Assembly: GCF_014639435.1 (NCBI RefSeq)
Contig: NZ_BMFZ01000007.1
Coordinates: forward strand, 223,860 to 287,859
Origin: Hafnia psychrotolerans
GTDB lineage: Bacteria; Pseudomonadota; Gammaproteobacteria; Enterobacterales; Enterobacteriaceae
Direction of reading: 5' to 3'
Length of the DNA stretch: 64,000 nt
Numbering within the stretch: position 1 is the first letter of the stretch; every line of letters begins with the position of its first letter. The translations under genes and the position numbers were made by a program. The notes under the pieces were generated by a model. It had not been told where the DNA came from, ran no database searches, and was given only the letters and a program-made list of their open reading frames with translations. Positions 20,473-30,252 of this stretch are shown piece after piece.

Positions 20473-22617
20473 TCAGCCCAGATTGTGACGCTGCGTAGTG
20501 GCCAGTGCCGGACTGAAGCAGTCATTGTAGTAATTCTGAATGTTGTTCATACGGTGCTTATCTTTCAACCGGCGTTTCACCAGCAGAACGCTGTTGATCA
20601 GCAGGCAGCCAATGAGCAACAGCAACAACAGGCTGGTACCAAGATAACGCCACAGCGTCGAGATACTTGGCTCGCTGTGCAGCGAAATGTGCTGCGTCCC
20701 GTTGGCATCGACACTGATACTGGTGATCACGCCTTGTGCGCGGAATGGCGTGTGCAAAAGCATGGCGGATAAATTCTGTAGCTGTTTCCACTGACCCAGA
20801 GGGTTATAGGCATACAACGACACCGGAGGAACCGGCCTTTCTACCAACTGCTTACCTTCGTCATTGGTGATAAGGAAGCCGCCTGGTGGAGGGCTGTTCA
20901 GTGCTTCAGCCGCACGACGGGTTTCATGGGCGAAGAAAGAAGAGGCCGCAGTGTTGACCAGTTCGCTAAGTGACTGTGCGCTGACAGGTCGCAACAGCAC
21001 ATTCATGCCTTTCAGCGTACCCGCTTTTGCACGTTTCACTAATGTCGCCCAATTATCTGCATTACCCAGATTAACCAGGGCATTTTTCAGTCTGACACAG
21101 TCTTCGCTGTTGCTGCAAAGCGCCTGAGTTTTCAAAACAATATCAGAAAAATCGTCCAGTAAAATCATGCCCGATTTCTCGATGGCGGTGGCGAGTTGCG
21201 GGTTGATATTTTGTTCGGTGCTATCGTTCGGATGCAACTGAGTATTCACCGTGCTCAGCAATGAGGTGGCGGCATCAATCAATTCTGATTCCGGCATAGG
21301 AAGTGGGGGAGCGTCATTCCAGTAAATACCTGAGCAGTCAAATGGCATAAACCTACCTATCGCTGCCTGGGCATTTTCTGGGGGAATGTAACACATGCCG
21401 GAGCCTTGCACTTTCAGCGTATCACCCACACGTAGTGGGGTTTTCTCCAGCGCTTGTACGCTGTTTACCTGCGTGCTTTGGGCACCCTGTAACCATGCAA
21501 TGCTGAGGTTCAGCGGGAGGCCAAGAGGGACATAAATCAGCAGCAGTACCAGCAGCAATAACGCACTGGTCGCCAGAACCAGATTTTTTCCCCACTGCTG
21601 CAACGGGAAGTTTTTGACTTCATCGTGCAGTGAAAGATAGGTTCCCTGACGGATCACATGGCTGTTCATATAGAGTTCGATATCGGTCGGTTTCCCTAAG
21701 TCTCGGCCGATATAAGGCTGCCAGTGCGGTGGATAAACCAGATCGACGGTACCTAACGAAATATTGCTGATATCACCCTGTTTTGATTCACCAAACAGCC
21801 CCCAGCGTTTGGGTTGCCCACGCAGACAGTGGATCTCTTTACGGTTTTTCCCCAGCCGTTCAGTCAACAAGTGCCATCCTACCCATCCGAGCAGTACGGC
21901 TGTTATTGCCAGTGTCCACGGTAGAATGACTGCTGGACCCACCAAGGTGATAAACAGCAAAAGCATCATTGCAGATATTGCCATCGCTTCACGCACACCA
22001 TTGGAGCGGGTCAGAGCATGCTCTTCACGGGTTTCATGACGGACTTTTACCAACTGAATATGTTCGCTCTCTTCGTGGCGAATTGAGGCATTCTGAGGCG
22101 ATGTCGGTATGACTGAGGGCGCAGAAACAGAGTTCTCGTAAATATGGTCGACCAACGAGTGGCCATTGAGTGAAATAACCAGCGGCACGGTCTGGGTTTT
22201 GATCAATTCAACGTGGTTTTCATGAGCGATATACTGCTCCCAAAAAGGGGGGAGATGGATCTCAGTCGTATCGATGAAATAGCGCCAATTATTGGGGTCT
22301 TCACTGGCAACGCCATAGCGGGTGATGGCAAGGGTCACGGTGTAAACGTTTTCGCTTTTTGCGGTCAATGCAAGCTTATCGCGCAGGACCATCAGGTCAT
22401 TGCGATGGGTAATGGGCGTTTGGTTCAGTTTCTCATTCTGACGCAGGTATTGTTCGACGGCGTCACGTTCTTGCTGCGTCAGCTTTCGTTGATTGGGTTT
22501 GGCGAAATGAACACTGGAAGTCGCGGTGTTACGGCGCCGTACAATAAACCAAAGGAATATGCCTGCGGCAATGATGGTGATACACAATAAAAAAAGTGTA
22601 ACGACTACTGTGCTCAT
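20473..22617 (-). CDS. igaA: IgaA/UmoB family inner membrane repressor of the Rcs phosphorelay
   Basis: 714 residues (E. coli YrfF 711). One N-terminal membrane helix (about 5-26), a cytoplasmic region, a pair of helices (about 208-250), a further helix (about 343-368), a large periplasmic domain with cysteines, and a last helix (about 660-685). IgaA restrains the Rcs system in Salmonella and E. coli, where it is essential unless rcs is inactive. Position between nudE (divergent) and yrfG is conserved. Confidence 0.93.
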   Translation of the reverse strand: MSTVVVTLFLLCITIIAAGIFLWFIVRRRNTATSSVHFAKPNQRKLTQQERDAVEQYLRQNEKLNQTPITHRNDLMVLRDKLALTAKSENVYTVTLAITRYGVASEDPNNWRYFIDTTEIHLPPFWEQYIAHENHVELIKTQTVPLVISLNGHSLVDHIYENSVSAPSVIPTSPQNASIRHEESEHIQLVKVRHETREEHALTRSNGVREAMAISAMMLLLFITLVGPAVILPWTLAITAVLLGWVGWHLLTERLGKNRKEIHCLRGQPKRWGLFGESKQGDISNISLGTVDLVYPPHWQPYIGRDLGKPTDIELYMNSHVIRQGTYLSLHDEVKNFPLQQWGKNLVLATSALLLLVLLLIYVPLGLPLNLSIAWLQGAQSTQVNSVQALEKTPLRVGDTLKVQGSGMCYIPPENAQAAIGRFMPFDCSGIYWNDAPPLPMPESELIDAATSLLSTVNTQLHPNDSTEQNINPQLATAIEKSGMILLDDFSDIVLKTQALCSNSEDCVRLKNALVNLGNADNWATLVKRAKAGTLKGMNVLLRPVSAQSLSELVNTAASSFFAHETRRAAEALNSPPPGGFLITNDEGKQLVERPVPPVSLYAYNPLGQWKQLQNLSAMLLHTPFRAQGVITSISVDANGTQHISLHSEPSISTLWRYLGTSLLLLLLIGCLLINSVLLVKRRLKDKHRMNNIQNYYNDCFSPALATTQRHNLG

Positions 22618-22998
22618 CCGATCCCCTGACTAAGATGACTGATGTCGACGCATTGGAAAGACCTGTTTTTTATAACTTAGTGACTTCACTTACGTGTTCG
22701 GCAGCTTAATTGTTTAGTAAAAATAGCCACTTTTGATCATACCAATAATCCGAGCGTGGCGGATATCGGTAAAATCCTATTTTTATACGTTCGGCTTTTT
22801 GCTAAAGGTTTTTATCTGATTTGAGAAGGCGGTCGTGGATCTCGGCCAGGAATTTCCTCAGCGGAGGTTAATTGTACCAAATTTATGTCGCACAAATATT
22901 GCGATAAAGGTTCGCATTAACGCACAATGCCTTCAAGTGACAATCAACTGAAACCCATTGCGACACCGATACCAGGTGAACAATAAATTGGGAAAACC
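22618..22998. other. igaA-nudE divergent intergenic region
   Basis: 381 bases, AT-rich, between divergent genes, so it should contain promoters for both. I see no strong -35/-10 pair, no stable hairpin and no open frame with a plausible start. Confidence 0.6.
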
Positions 22999-23556
22999 AT
23001 GGATAAGCACCTGAAAAAACCTGATATCCAGAAAGTAGAAACGGTGGCAAGTTCACGCTTGTTCACCATTGAATCCGTCGATCTCACGTTCAGTAATGGT
23101 GTACAGCGCGTGTATGAACGCATGCGCCCGTCTAATCGCGAGGCCGTATTGATTGTCCCGGTTATTGGGGATGACTTGCTGCTGATCCAAGAGTATGCCG
23201 TGGGTATCGAAAGCTATGAACTGGGTTTTCCAAAAGGGCTGATTGATCCGGGAGAAAGCGTGCTCCAGGCTGCTAATCGCGAATTAATGGAAGAGGTAGG
23301 CTATGGCGCACAGCACTTTGATTTCCTGGCGCAACTGACCATGGCGCCGTCTTACTTCTCCAGCCGTATGAATATTGTCATCGCCAAAGGGTTGTATCCG
23401 CAAAGCCTGGAAGGGGATGAACCGGAACCGCTGCCACAAACCCGCTGGCCGATTGCCCGTATGATGGAACTGCTGAGCGAGCCAGATTTCAACGAAGCCA
23501 GAAATGTCAGCGCACTATTCCTCGCCCGCGACTTTCTGATGCGCAGTACGCTGTAG
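22999..23556 (+). CDS. nudE: ADP compounds hydrolase NudE
   Basis: 185 residues, Nudix hydrolase. The Nudix box is intact: GLIDPGES followed by REXXEEVG (residues about 74-96, Gx5Ex7REUxEExGU). NudE hydrolyses ADP-ribose, Ap3A and NADH. The ATG follows TTGGGAAAACC; no stronger upstream start exists. Convergent with mrcA across a shared terminator. Confidence 0.95.
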   Translation: MDKHLKKPDIQKVETVASSRLFTIESVDLTFSNGVQRVYERMRPSNREAVLIVPVIGDDLLLIQEYAVGIESYELGFPKGLIDPGESVLQAANRELMEEVGYGAQHFDFLAQLTMAPSYFSSRMNIVIAKGLYPQSLEGDEPEPLPQTRWPIARMMELLSEPDFNEARNVSALFLARDFLMRSTL

Positions 23557-23596
23557 TGCGGTAAGTCTGTTACGAAACACGACAATTTTCTCAATA

Positions 23597-23637
23597 AAAA
23601 GGCCGGTCTGCGTAAATGCAATGACCGGCCTTTTTAT
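23597..23637. terminator. Bidirectional terminator nudE/mrcA
   Basis: Stem AAAAAGGCCGGTC / GACCGGCCTTTTT (23596-23608 with 23623-23635), with a T-rich tail on the plus strand and AAAAA on the other side, between convergent genes. Confidence 0.85.
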
Positions 23638-23651
23638 TTATTTTTAATACA

Positions 23652-26210
23652 TTAGAACAGTTCGTGCGCCTGACCGTTATCCATCAAGGTCGTGCCCACT
23701 TCGTGAACGGCATGTTCAGTCGGTTGAGTGCCGTCGATGAAATACTCAGGATGGCTTGCGCCACTACTATCGGGAAGCTTGCCGGTATGCTTGTCGATAT
23801 TTACCGTCACAATACCCGGTGGTGGGGTTTGCTTCTGCTCAGGCACGCCATCCAACACGGCTTTCATGTAGTCATCCCAGGCTGGTTGAGCACTCTTGGC
23901 ACCGCCTTCTGCACCTGAAATCTGATCAGGAATAACCCCAGATGCTGTTGAACGGCCGAGGTTACGACGGTGATCATCAAAACCAATCCATACCGAAGTC
24001 ACCACATTTGGACCATAGCCGGAGAACCATGCGTCTTTTGAGCTATTGGTCGTACCGGTTTTACCGCCGATGTCATGACGCTTCAGATCGCGGCCTGCAC
24101 GCCAGCCTGTTCCCATCCAACCCGGTTGACCAAAGATGTTGGTATTCAGTGCATCACTGATGAGGAAAGACAACTGAGCACTGATAACATGCGGTGCATA
24201 CTGCTGATCGCCGACCTGCTGGGTTTGACCTGCCGGAACTTGCTCAAGCTGCGGCATAGGCACGCTGTTGTTGGTATTGCCTTCGCTGGAAACCGCGACG
24301 TTCTCAACGTTGTCATCTGAGAGCACCGCTGATTTTTGCGAATCACCATAAATCACCGGAATGTTGCAACTTCGGCAGGCAATTTTGGGTTTGGCTTCAA
24401 ACTGAATTTGACCAGACTCATCAACAATTTTGGTGATGAAGTAGGGGTCGACCAGATAGCCACCGTTAGTCAGCGCGGCATAGCCACGAACAACCTGTAA
24501 CGGTGTGAAAGAGGCTGAACCCAACGCCAGTGACTCCGAATGAACAATGTTAGCGGCCGGGAAGCCAAAGCGCAGCAGATATTCCGCTGCGTAATCGACA
24601 CCCATTGCACGCATCGCACGGACCATTACAACGTTTTTTGACTCGCCCAGACCTTGACGCAAGCTGATTGGGCCGTCATAGGTTGGGGGGGAGTTCTTCG
24701 GACGCCAGTCCTGACCTGCACCGGCATCCCAGCGGGTAATCGGCATATCATTGAGGATTGTCGCGAGCGTCAGGCCTTTGTCCATCGCAGCGGTATACAG
24801 GAAGGGCTTGATGTTCGAACCGAGCTGGCGCAGTGCTTGCGTTGCACGGTTGAATTTACTCTGATTGAAGTCAAAACCACCGACTAGCGCTTCAACAGCA
24901 CCGTCATTCGGGTTGAGGGAAACAATGGCAGAGTTCACATCAGGAACCTGCGCCAGCCACCATACGTCGCCGGACTTGCGTATCCAGATCTGCTGGCCCG
25001 GTTCAACCACGTCAGAGACTTTCTTCGGTGTTGGCCCTTGGCTGTTGTCCGAACGATAAGGACGAGCCCAACGCATCCCGCTAAAGGGCAATGAAACCAC
25101 CGCACGGTTTGCCATGGTCACCGTAGCCTGATCACCGTCAACTTGTGTCACAACGGCAGGGAAGAGCGGGCCGTAAACTGGCAGCGTTTTCAGTGACTGA
25201 ACAATCTTGTTCTCATCCCAAGGTGTTTCACCCACTTTCCAAAGCCGATTGGACGGGCCACGGTAGCCGTGGCGCATATCGTAGTTCAGCACGTTGGTGC
25301 GCAGAGCTTCCTGAGCAGCCAACTGGGTTTTCTTGGTAATGGTTGTGTAGACCATGTAGCCATCGGTATAGGCGTTATCACCATAACGTTTCACCATCTC
25401 CTGACGTACCATTTCAGTCAGATACGGAGCAGAAAATTCGATATGTGGGGCATGGTAATTGGCAACCAGCGGTTCAGCACGCGCTGCATCGTACTGTTCC
25501 TGCGTGATGTATTTCTCATCTAGCATGCGGGATAACACCGTATTGCGGCGCGCCAGCGAGCGATCATGAGAGTAGAGCGGGTTGAATGTTGATGGTGCTT
25601 TCGGCAACCCAGCAATGACGGCCATTTCGCTGAGTGTCAGCTGGCTGACATCCTTGCCGAAATAAACCTGCGCTGCGGCCCCGACGCCATAAGCGCGGTA
25701 GCCGAGGTAGATCTTATTCAGATACAGCTCAAGGATCTCATCCTTGGTCATCATCTGTTCGATGCGGATAGCCAGAAACGCTTCTTTGATCTTACGCGTC
25801 AGCGTGCGTTCTGGACTCAGAAAGAAGTTACGCGCCAACTGTTGAGTGATGGTGCTGGCACCCTGCGAAGCATGGCCGGAAATCAATGCGACGGAAGCGG
25901 CACGAAAGATACCGATCGGATCAATGCCGTGATGTTCATAAAAACGGCTATCTTCGGTTGCAATGAACGCATGCACCATCTCCGGCGGAATTTGGCCAAG
26001 TTTGAGGGGAATACGGCGCTTTTCACCGTATTGGGCGATTAAATCACCATCAGCACTGTAAACCTGCATCGGTGTTTGCAAACGCACGTCTTTGAGCGTG
26101 GCGACATCGGGTAGCTGCGGTTCGATGTATTTGTACAAACCAAATATCGACGCTGCTCCCAGCAAAATGCAACACAGTGCAAGAATCAAAAAATACTTTA
26201 CGAACTTCAC
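23652..26210 (-). CDS. mrcA: Penicillin-binding protein 1A (PBP1A)
   Basis: 852 residues (E. coli 850). Bifunctional peptidoglycan synthase: one membrane anchor (about 5-27), glycosyltransferase domain with EDSRFYEHHG, a UB2H-less linker/OB region, transpeptidase domain with SKNV and KTGTTNSSKDAW. Start chosen as GTG at 26210-26208, giving MKFVKYFL as in E. coli (also GTG there); a TTG eight codons earlier is open but lacks support. Divergent from hofM, where PilM-type proteins flank mrcA in many Gammaproteobacteria. Confidence 0.96.
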   Translation of the reverse strand: MKFVKYFLILALCCILLGAASIFGLYKYIEPQLPDVATLKDVRLQTPMQVYSADGDLIAQYGEKRRIPLKLGQIPPEMVHAFIATEDSRFYEHHGIDPIGIFRAASVALISGHASQGASTITQQLARNFFLSPERTLTRKIKEAFLAIRIEQMMTKDEILELYLNKIYLGYRAYGVGAAAQVYFGKDVSQLTLSEMAVIAGLPKAPSTFNPLYSHDRSLARRNTVLSRMLDEKYITQEQYDAARAEPLVANYHAPHIEFSAPYLTEMVRQEMVKRYGDNAYTDGYMVYTTITKKTQLAAQEALRTNVLNYDMRHGYRGPSNRLWKVGETPWDENKIVQSLKTLPVYGPLFPAVVTQVDGDQATVTMANRAVVSLPFSGMRWARPYRSDNSQGPTPKKVSDVVEPGQQIWIRKSGDVWWLAQVPDVNSAIVSLNPNDGAVEALVGGFDFNQSKFNRATQALRQLGSNIKPFLYTAAMDKGLTLATILNDMPITRWDAGAGQDWRPKNSPPTYDGPISLRQGLGESKNVVMVRAMRAMGVDYAAEYLLRFGFPAANIVHSESLALGSASFTPLQVVRGYAALTNGGYLVDPYFITKIVDESGQIQFEAKPKIACRSCNIPVIYGDSQKSAVLSDDNVENVAVSSEGNTNNSVPMPQLEQVPAGQTQQVGDQQYAPHVISAQLSFLISDALNTNIFGQPGWMGTGWRAGRDLKRHDIGGKTGTTNSSKDAWFSGYGPNVVTSVWIGFDDHRRNLGRSTASGVIPDQISGAEGGAKSAQPAWDDYMKAVLDGVPEQKQTPPPGIVTVNIDKHTGKLPDSSGASHPEYFIDGTQPTEHAVHEVGTTLMDNGQAHELF

Positions 26211-26331
26211 CTGAGATTTCCCATTTAGTGTCAATTGGGCAGTTTATAAACAACCGCGCGGTAGTATAAAGGCAAGCCTACGACATGGATACGTACTTTT
26301 ATTAACTTGACGATATGGAGATTGGGCGAAA

Positions 26332-27180
26332 ATGCGACTACAAGCATTGCAGGTAGGCTTAGATATTCAAGCTGGTTTTGCCCGGGCGATCGCGGTCCAG
26401 CGGCGCCGTCACGGCTGGCAATTACGTCAATGGTGGCACCACCCTTTACCGGCCTTCACGCTACGCGGGGGGATTTTACATGAGAGCGCGCCGCTTACCT
26501 CTATTTTATCTGTTTGGCGAAATACCTTGCCTGCCAAGATATCACTGCGAGTTTCCCTTCCCGCTCAGCGCGTCATGCAGCATCTCCTTTCCCCGCTGGA
26601 TGCCAGACTTAACGGCGCCGCACGCAGCGACTTCATTCTGGCTAGCGCCGCCCGCCAGTTCCCTCTGAGCGTTGAACAACTGGTGATGGACTACCGCACA
26701 GATCCCTGTGGCGACAAAAATATTATTGTCACTGCTGCCAGGCAGCAAGAGATCCAGCAATGGCAGCACTGTTTGGCGCAGTCACGACTCTTTCCCGAGG
26801 TTTTTGAGCTTGCGCCCTGTGCGCTGCAACGTGCCGCTTATGCTGCGGGTGCCAGTGCTGAAAAACTTTTGTTGCACCGGTTGGATGATGGCTGGTTGTG
26901 GGCGTCCCCCCACGGACTGCCTTTTCAATTCGGCATATTCGATGAGGACGAGATCAGCGATATGACGCAATTTGCGCTGCGTGCCCGCGAACAATATCGG
27001 GCGGCAAAACTTTGTGATCAAATCTGCTTGTGCAGTAGCGGGAATGCCGAGGCATTACCCGCAGATGTGCTGGCCTGGTCTCCTTTAACGGCGATCGGGC
27101 AACTTTCGCCGCCTCTGCCGCCTAATCCCGGTGTCTTTGCTCTCGCTGCTGGGTTAGCCCTGCGCCCAGAGGACCGCTGA
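26332..27180 (+). CDS. hofM: HofM, PilM-like DNA utilisation protein
   Basis: 282 residues, related to PilM/ActA-ATPase-like proteins of type IV pilus assembly, but with weak nucleotide motifs. First gene of hofMNOPQ, which in E. coli supports use of DNA as a nutrient. Stop (TGA) and the ATG of hofN overlap. Assignment rests mainly on gene order behind mrcA. Confidence 0.88.
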   Translation: MRLQALQVGLDIQAGFARAIAVQRRRHGWQLRQWWHHPLPAFTLRGGILHESAPLTSILSVWRNTLPAKISLRVSLPAQRVMQHLLSPLDARLNGAARSDFILASAARQFPLSVEQLVMDYRTDPCGDKNIIVTAARQQEIQQWQHCLAQSRLFPEVFELAPCALQRAAYAAGASAEKLLLHRLDDGWLWASPHGLPFQFGIFDEDEISDMTQFALRAREQYRAAKLCDQICLCSSGNAEALPADVLAWSPLTAIGQLSPPLPPNPGVFALAAGLALRPEDR

Positions 27181-27728
27181 TGCTGTGCGTCAATTTGCTG
27201 CCATGGCGAAGCCTCCAACAATGCCACAGACAGCGTGTGTGGTTGCGACACTTAGTGTTTGTCCTCACGCTGACGCTGGCGTTGATGTTCCTCTGGCTGG
27301 GGATCACACAGCACGCATTGCAAGTACAACAGAGCGACGTCAAAGCGTTAAGCGACAGCCAGGTACGACTCACCTCGCAGCTTAAAAAAGTCAGTGATGC
27401 AACGTTGAAATTACAGGCGCTCCAATATGCCGCCACCGAGCATGAACAGCGCAGGATAAAAAGTCAGGCATATCTTGCCTTGCTGATCTCTATCGCTGTG
27501 AATATTCCAGACAGTATGTGGTTGACGGAGCTTATTGGAGAGCCGGATGGGCGTATACAACTGCGTGGAGAAAGTGCGGTTTACCCTGCGATCATGGCAT
27601 TTGCGCAGGTATTGAAAGGTGAGCGGTTGTTCAGTGAGGTGCGGTTGCTCGATATTCATCACTTACCCGCACAGGGCTGGCGTTTTGGCGTCCAAGTGCG
27701 GCTTGCGGAATCGTCAGATATTTTATGA
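27180..27728 (+). CDS. hofN: HofN, PilN-like inner membrane protein
   Basis: 182 residues. One membrane helix near the N-terminus (about 22-42, HLVFVLTLTLALMFLWLGIT) followed by a coiled-coil stretch (about 48-90) and a small PilN-type domain. Start overlaps hofM. Bitopic inner membrane partner of HofO in the machine for DNA uptake. Confidence 0.88.
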   Translation: MLCVNLLPWRSLQQCHRQRVWLRHLVFVLTLTLALMFLWLGITQHALQVQQSDVKALSDSQVRLTSQLKKVSDATLKLQALQYAATEHEQRRIKSQAYLALLISIAVNIPDSMWLTELIGEPDGRIQLRGESAVYPAIMAFAQVLKGERLFSEVRLLDIHHLPAQGWRFGVQVRLAESSDIL

Positions 27729-28315
27729 AGGATATTGTGATGAGAAATACGCTTTCGCTCGGTTTCAATCAATTCATGGAGAGACCGGGTTGGCAGCAAT
27801 GCGCAGTGTTACTCGTAGGATATTGTGGTTTTTTGGTGCTGCTTTATTTCCTGATGCTAAAGGCTCCTTTACAGAAACAGCAGCAGGGACAGCAACAAAT
27901 TGAAACCTTACGGCAAAATGTTTCAGACCAACAGCACCGCTTATTAGTCCAGCCGTCTCTGGCGGAATTGCTACACCAACAGGCGCGTTTTATCCCCGTG
28001 ACAACGGAAGATACGACATTGATGGAAAAAATCGCCGGGGCGCTGCGCCAGTCAGCGGGGACGCTGCTTCAGTGGCAACCTGCGGGACAGGCTCTCGTTC
28101 CCATAAATACGGGTAAAAAGGGTGAAAATGGGAACCTGACAATACAGACCGATTACAAAGATTTTTTGGTGCTGCTGCGTAGGTTACTCAGCGATCCTGC
28201 CGCGCCTGCGTTGAGTAATCTGCAGTTATATGCAGATAAAACACTTCTCAATATTACGCTCTCTTTAGCCACAGAAAGTCACCCTTCGCCGATCGTCACA
28301 ACGCTGATAGGGTGA
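27725..28315 (+). CDS. hofO: HofO, PilO-like inner membrane protein
   Basis: 196 residues, one membrane helix (about 27-47) and a Gln-rich coiled coil after it, then a PilO-like domain. The ATG overlaps the hofN stop by four bases (ATGA); an alternative start is the ATG five codons later (27740). The TGA stop overlaps the GTG of hofP (GTGA). Confidence 0.86.
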   Translation: MKDIVMRNTLSLGFNQFMERPGWQQCAVLLVGYCGFLVLLYFLMLKAPLQKQQQGQQQIETLRQNVSDQQHRLLVQPSLAELLHQQARFIPVTTEDTTLMEKIAGALRQSAGTLLQWQPAGQALVPINTGKKGENGNLTIQTDYKDFLVLLRRLLSDPAAPALSNLQLYADKTLLNITLSLATESHPSPIVTTLIG

Positions 28316-28587
28316 GCCGGGATCCGTTCTCCTCTCAGGCTATTGAGGTTTGTGCGAATACCCGTGACACCTTCAAGGATGTGGTCCTTGGTGGTGTGAT
28401 TGGTGATGCTGAACATCAAAAGGGCTGGATACGATGGCCGGGCCTGGGCTGGCGACCTGTCGCTGTGGGGTGGCGAGATGTTCAATCTGGTTGGCAAGTG
28501 ATGGCCGTTGAAGCCAGACAGGTCAAGTTCGATTTGCAACAACCGCGATGTGATACCAAACAACATACGCTTGCGCTGTTTCGTTAG
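28312..28587 (+). CDS. hofP: HofP, PilP-like protein lacking an obvious signal peptide
   Basis: 91 residues. Identified by position and by the N-terminal RDPF, which matches the RDPF motif at the mature start of E. coli HofP/PilP proteins. E. coli HofP (about 134 residues) has about 20 residues before it that act as a signal; here translation seems to begin two codons before RDPF, at a GTG overlapping the hofO stop. No signal sequence is encoded upstream in this frame, which is closed by a stop about 75 bases before. Function is therefore doubtful. Confidence 0.65.
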   Translation: MSRDPFSSQAIEVCANTRDTFKDVVLGGVIGDAEHQKGWIRWPGLGWRPVAVGWRDVQSGWQVMAVEARQVKFDLQQPRCDTKQHTLALFR

Positions 28588-28627
28588 TACTGATTTTCCC
28601 CATTGTCTTCCATGGAAAGGAATAAAG

Positions 28628-29908
28628 ATGAAGAGGTTTAAAACAGAGGTGCGACGCACTGTAGTGATGGTTTCTCTGCTGCTGATAGGTTCAGCGATGG
28701 CTGCAACGCCAGATAGCGCTAAGCCCATTACTCTGGAGTTTCAGGACACCCCGCTGACAGTCATTCTACAGGCTCTGGCCGATCACCAGCAGATGAATTT
28801 GGTCACTGCGCCGGGCATCGAAGGTAAACTCAGTGTCCGGTTGGCGGATGTGCCATGGCAGCAGGCGATGGATATTATTCTGAACATGGGGAAACTGACG
28901 TACCAGCAGCAAGGCAATGTGCTCATGGTCCTGCCGCAAATAGATCCCGCTGTTCAACATCAAAAGCAGAAGGAAGAGAGAGAGCACCAACGGTTACAGC
29001 GGCCACTGATCAGTCTTACACTGGCTTTGCAGTACGCCGATGCTACTGAAACGGCAGCCAGTTTGAACGCCCAGAAAGGTTCGCTGTTGTCTGAAAAGGG
29101 TCACGCCTCTGCGGATGTCCGCACTAATACACTGTTAATCCGCGATACACGGCAAGCGCTAGACACCGTCACACCTTGGTTAAAAGAGATGGACTTACCC
29201 ATACAGCAGGTACAACTGGCTGCGCACATTGTCACCATGAACAGCGAAAGCCTGCGTGAGCTAGGCGTGCGCTGGGGTTTTAGTGGCGATAACCCGATCA
29301 CAAAATCGGTCAGGATGAATAATTTCAGCATGGGGCTACCGGTGGTAAACCCGATAGTGACGGCAGGGTTTAATCTGGCGCGAATCAATGGGCAGATATT
29401 GGATCTGGAACTCACTGCACTGGAGCAGGAAGATCAGGTGGATATCATTGCCAGCCCGCGCCTGCTAACTGCCCATATGCAGACGGCAAGCATCAAACAG
29501 GGGACCGAAATTCCCTACCAGGTTTCAAGTGGTGCCAGCGGCAGTACATCGATTGAATTCAAAGAGGCGGTACTTGGAATGGAGGTCACGCCGAAAATTC
29601 AACGTAACGGTGATATTACACTGGCGCTGCAAATCAGCCAGAACATGCCTGGCCGTACCATTAAGCAGTCCGAAGGCGAGGCATTGGCTATCGACAAACA
29701 GGAAATAAAAACGCAAGTGACCGTCAAAGATGGAGAAACCATCGTGCTCGGTGGCATTTTTCAGCGTCATAATCAGAACCTGGAAAACAAAGTGCCGCTG
29801 TTAGGTGACATCCGTGTAGTGGGATCTTTATTCAAACAGCAATCAAAAAGCATGAAACGCCGTGAATTAGTGATTTTTATTACTCCGACCTTAATAAGCC
29901 ACCGTTAA
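28628..29908 (+). CDS. hofQ: HofQ, PilQ-type secretin for DNA uptake
   Basis: 426 residues. Signal peptide (about 1-25, cleavage after SAMA), N-terminal secretin/STN domain (about 38-90), N1 domain, C-terminal secretin domain ending in the typical VPLLGDIPVVG-like segment (here VPLLGDIRVVGSLF) and ELVIFITPTLI. Start chosen at 28628, after GGAATAAAG; the frame is open further upstream within hofP but is not family-like. Outer membrane pore, last gene of the hof operon. Confidence 0.92.
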   Translation: MKRFKTEVRRTVVMVSLLLIGSAMAATPDSAKPITLEFQDTPLTVILQALADHQQMNLVTAPGIEGKLSVRLADVPWQQAMDIILNMGKLTYQQQGNVLMVLPQIDPAVQHQKQKEEREHQRLQRPLISLTLALQYADATETAASLNAQKGSLLSEKGHASADVRTNTLLIRDTRQALDTVTPWLKEMDLPIQQVQLAAHIVTMNSESLRELGVRWGFSGDNPITKSVRMNNFSMGLPVVNPIVTAGFNLARINGQILDLELTALEQEDQVDIIASPRLLTAHMQTASIKQGTEIPYQVSSGASGSTSIEFKEAVLGMEVTPKIQRNGDITLALQISQNMPGRTIKQSEGEALAIDKQEIKTQVTVKDGETIVLGGIFQRHNQNLENKVPLLGDIRVVGSLFKQQSKSMKRRELVIFITPTLISHR

Positions 29909-30252
29909 TCGGGGCGTTAGCATGACTAAAATGGCATAATAGCGTTGAGGTTATGCAACTTTTTGTGTCGCTAAAGGCATCTGAGTTTGACGCTGCGGCC
30001 GATTTAGCTTACAAGTGTTACCGAATTGAGCACCGTGATTTTTAATGACTGCTGAAACGCCGATAAAAACGTATGGTTTCCCTCCCGCGGCGCGCGATGC
30101 GATTTATTCGGTTGCCAAACTACCAAAAGTGTTGAGATAATTTTTTTCTGATCTCGCACTACCGCTCATGAGGTTTCAGTTTAGGTCCCGCCGCTAATTT
30201 GATTGGCGGGGCGGGTTATCATCAACGAATTGTCTTAGTAATACCAAAAAAC
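29909..30252. other. hofQ-aroK intergenic region
   Basis: 344 bases without a gene. It must carry the aroK promoter(s), as in E. coli where this gap is also long. A six-base hairpin CCCGCC / GGCGGG (30187-30192 with 30205-30210) lies in the leader about 45 bases before aroK. No other recognised element. Confidence 0.6.

Noticed and set aside
20485..22590. Long open frames opposite igaA, and similar ones opposite feoB, tex, nirB and yheS
   Set aside because: They follow codon bias of the real gene on the other strand, lack motifs and ribosome binding sites, and overlap conserved coding sequence completely.
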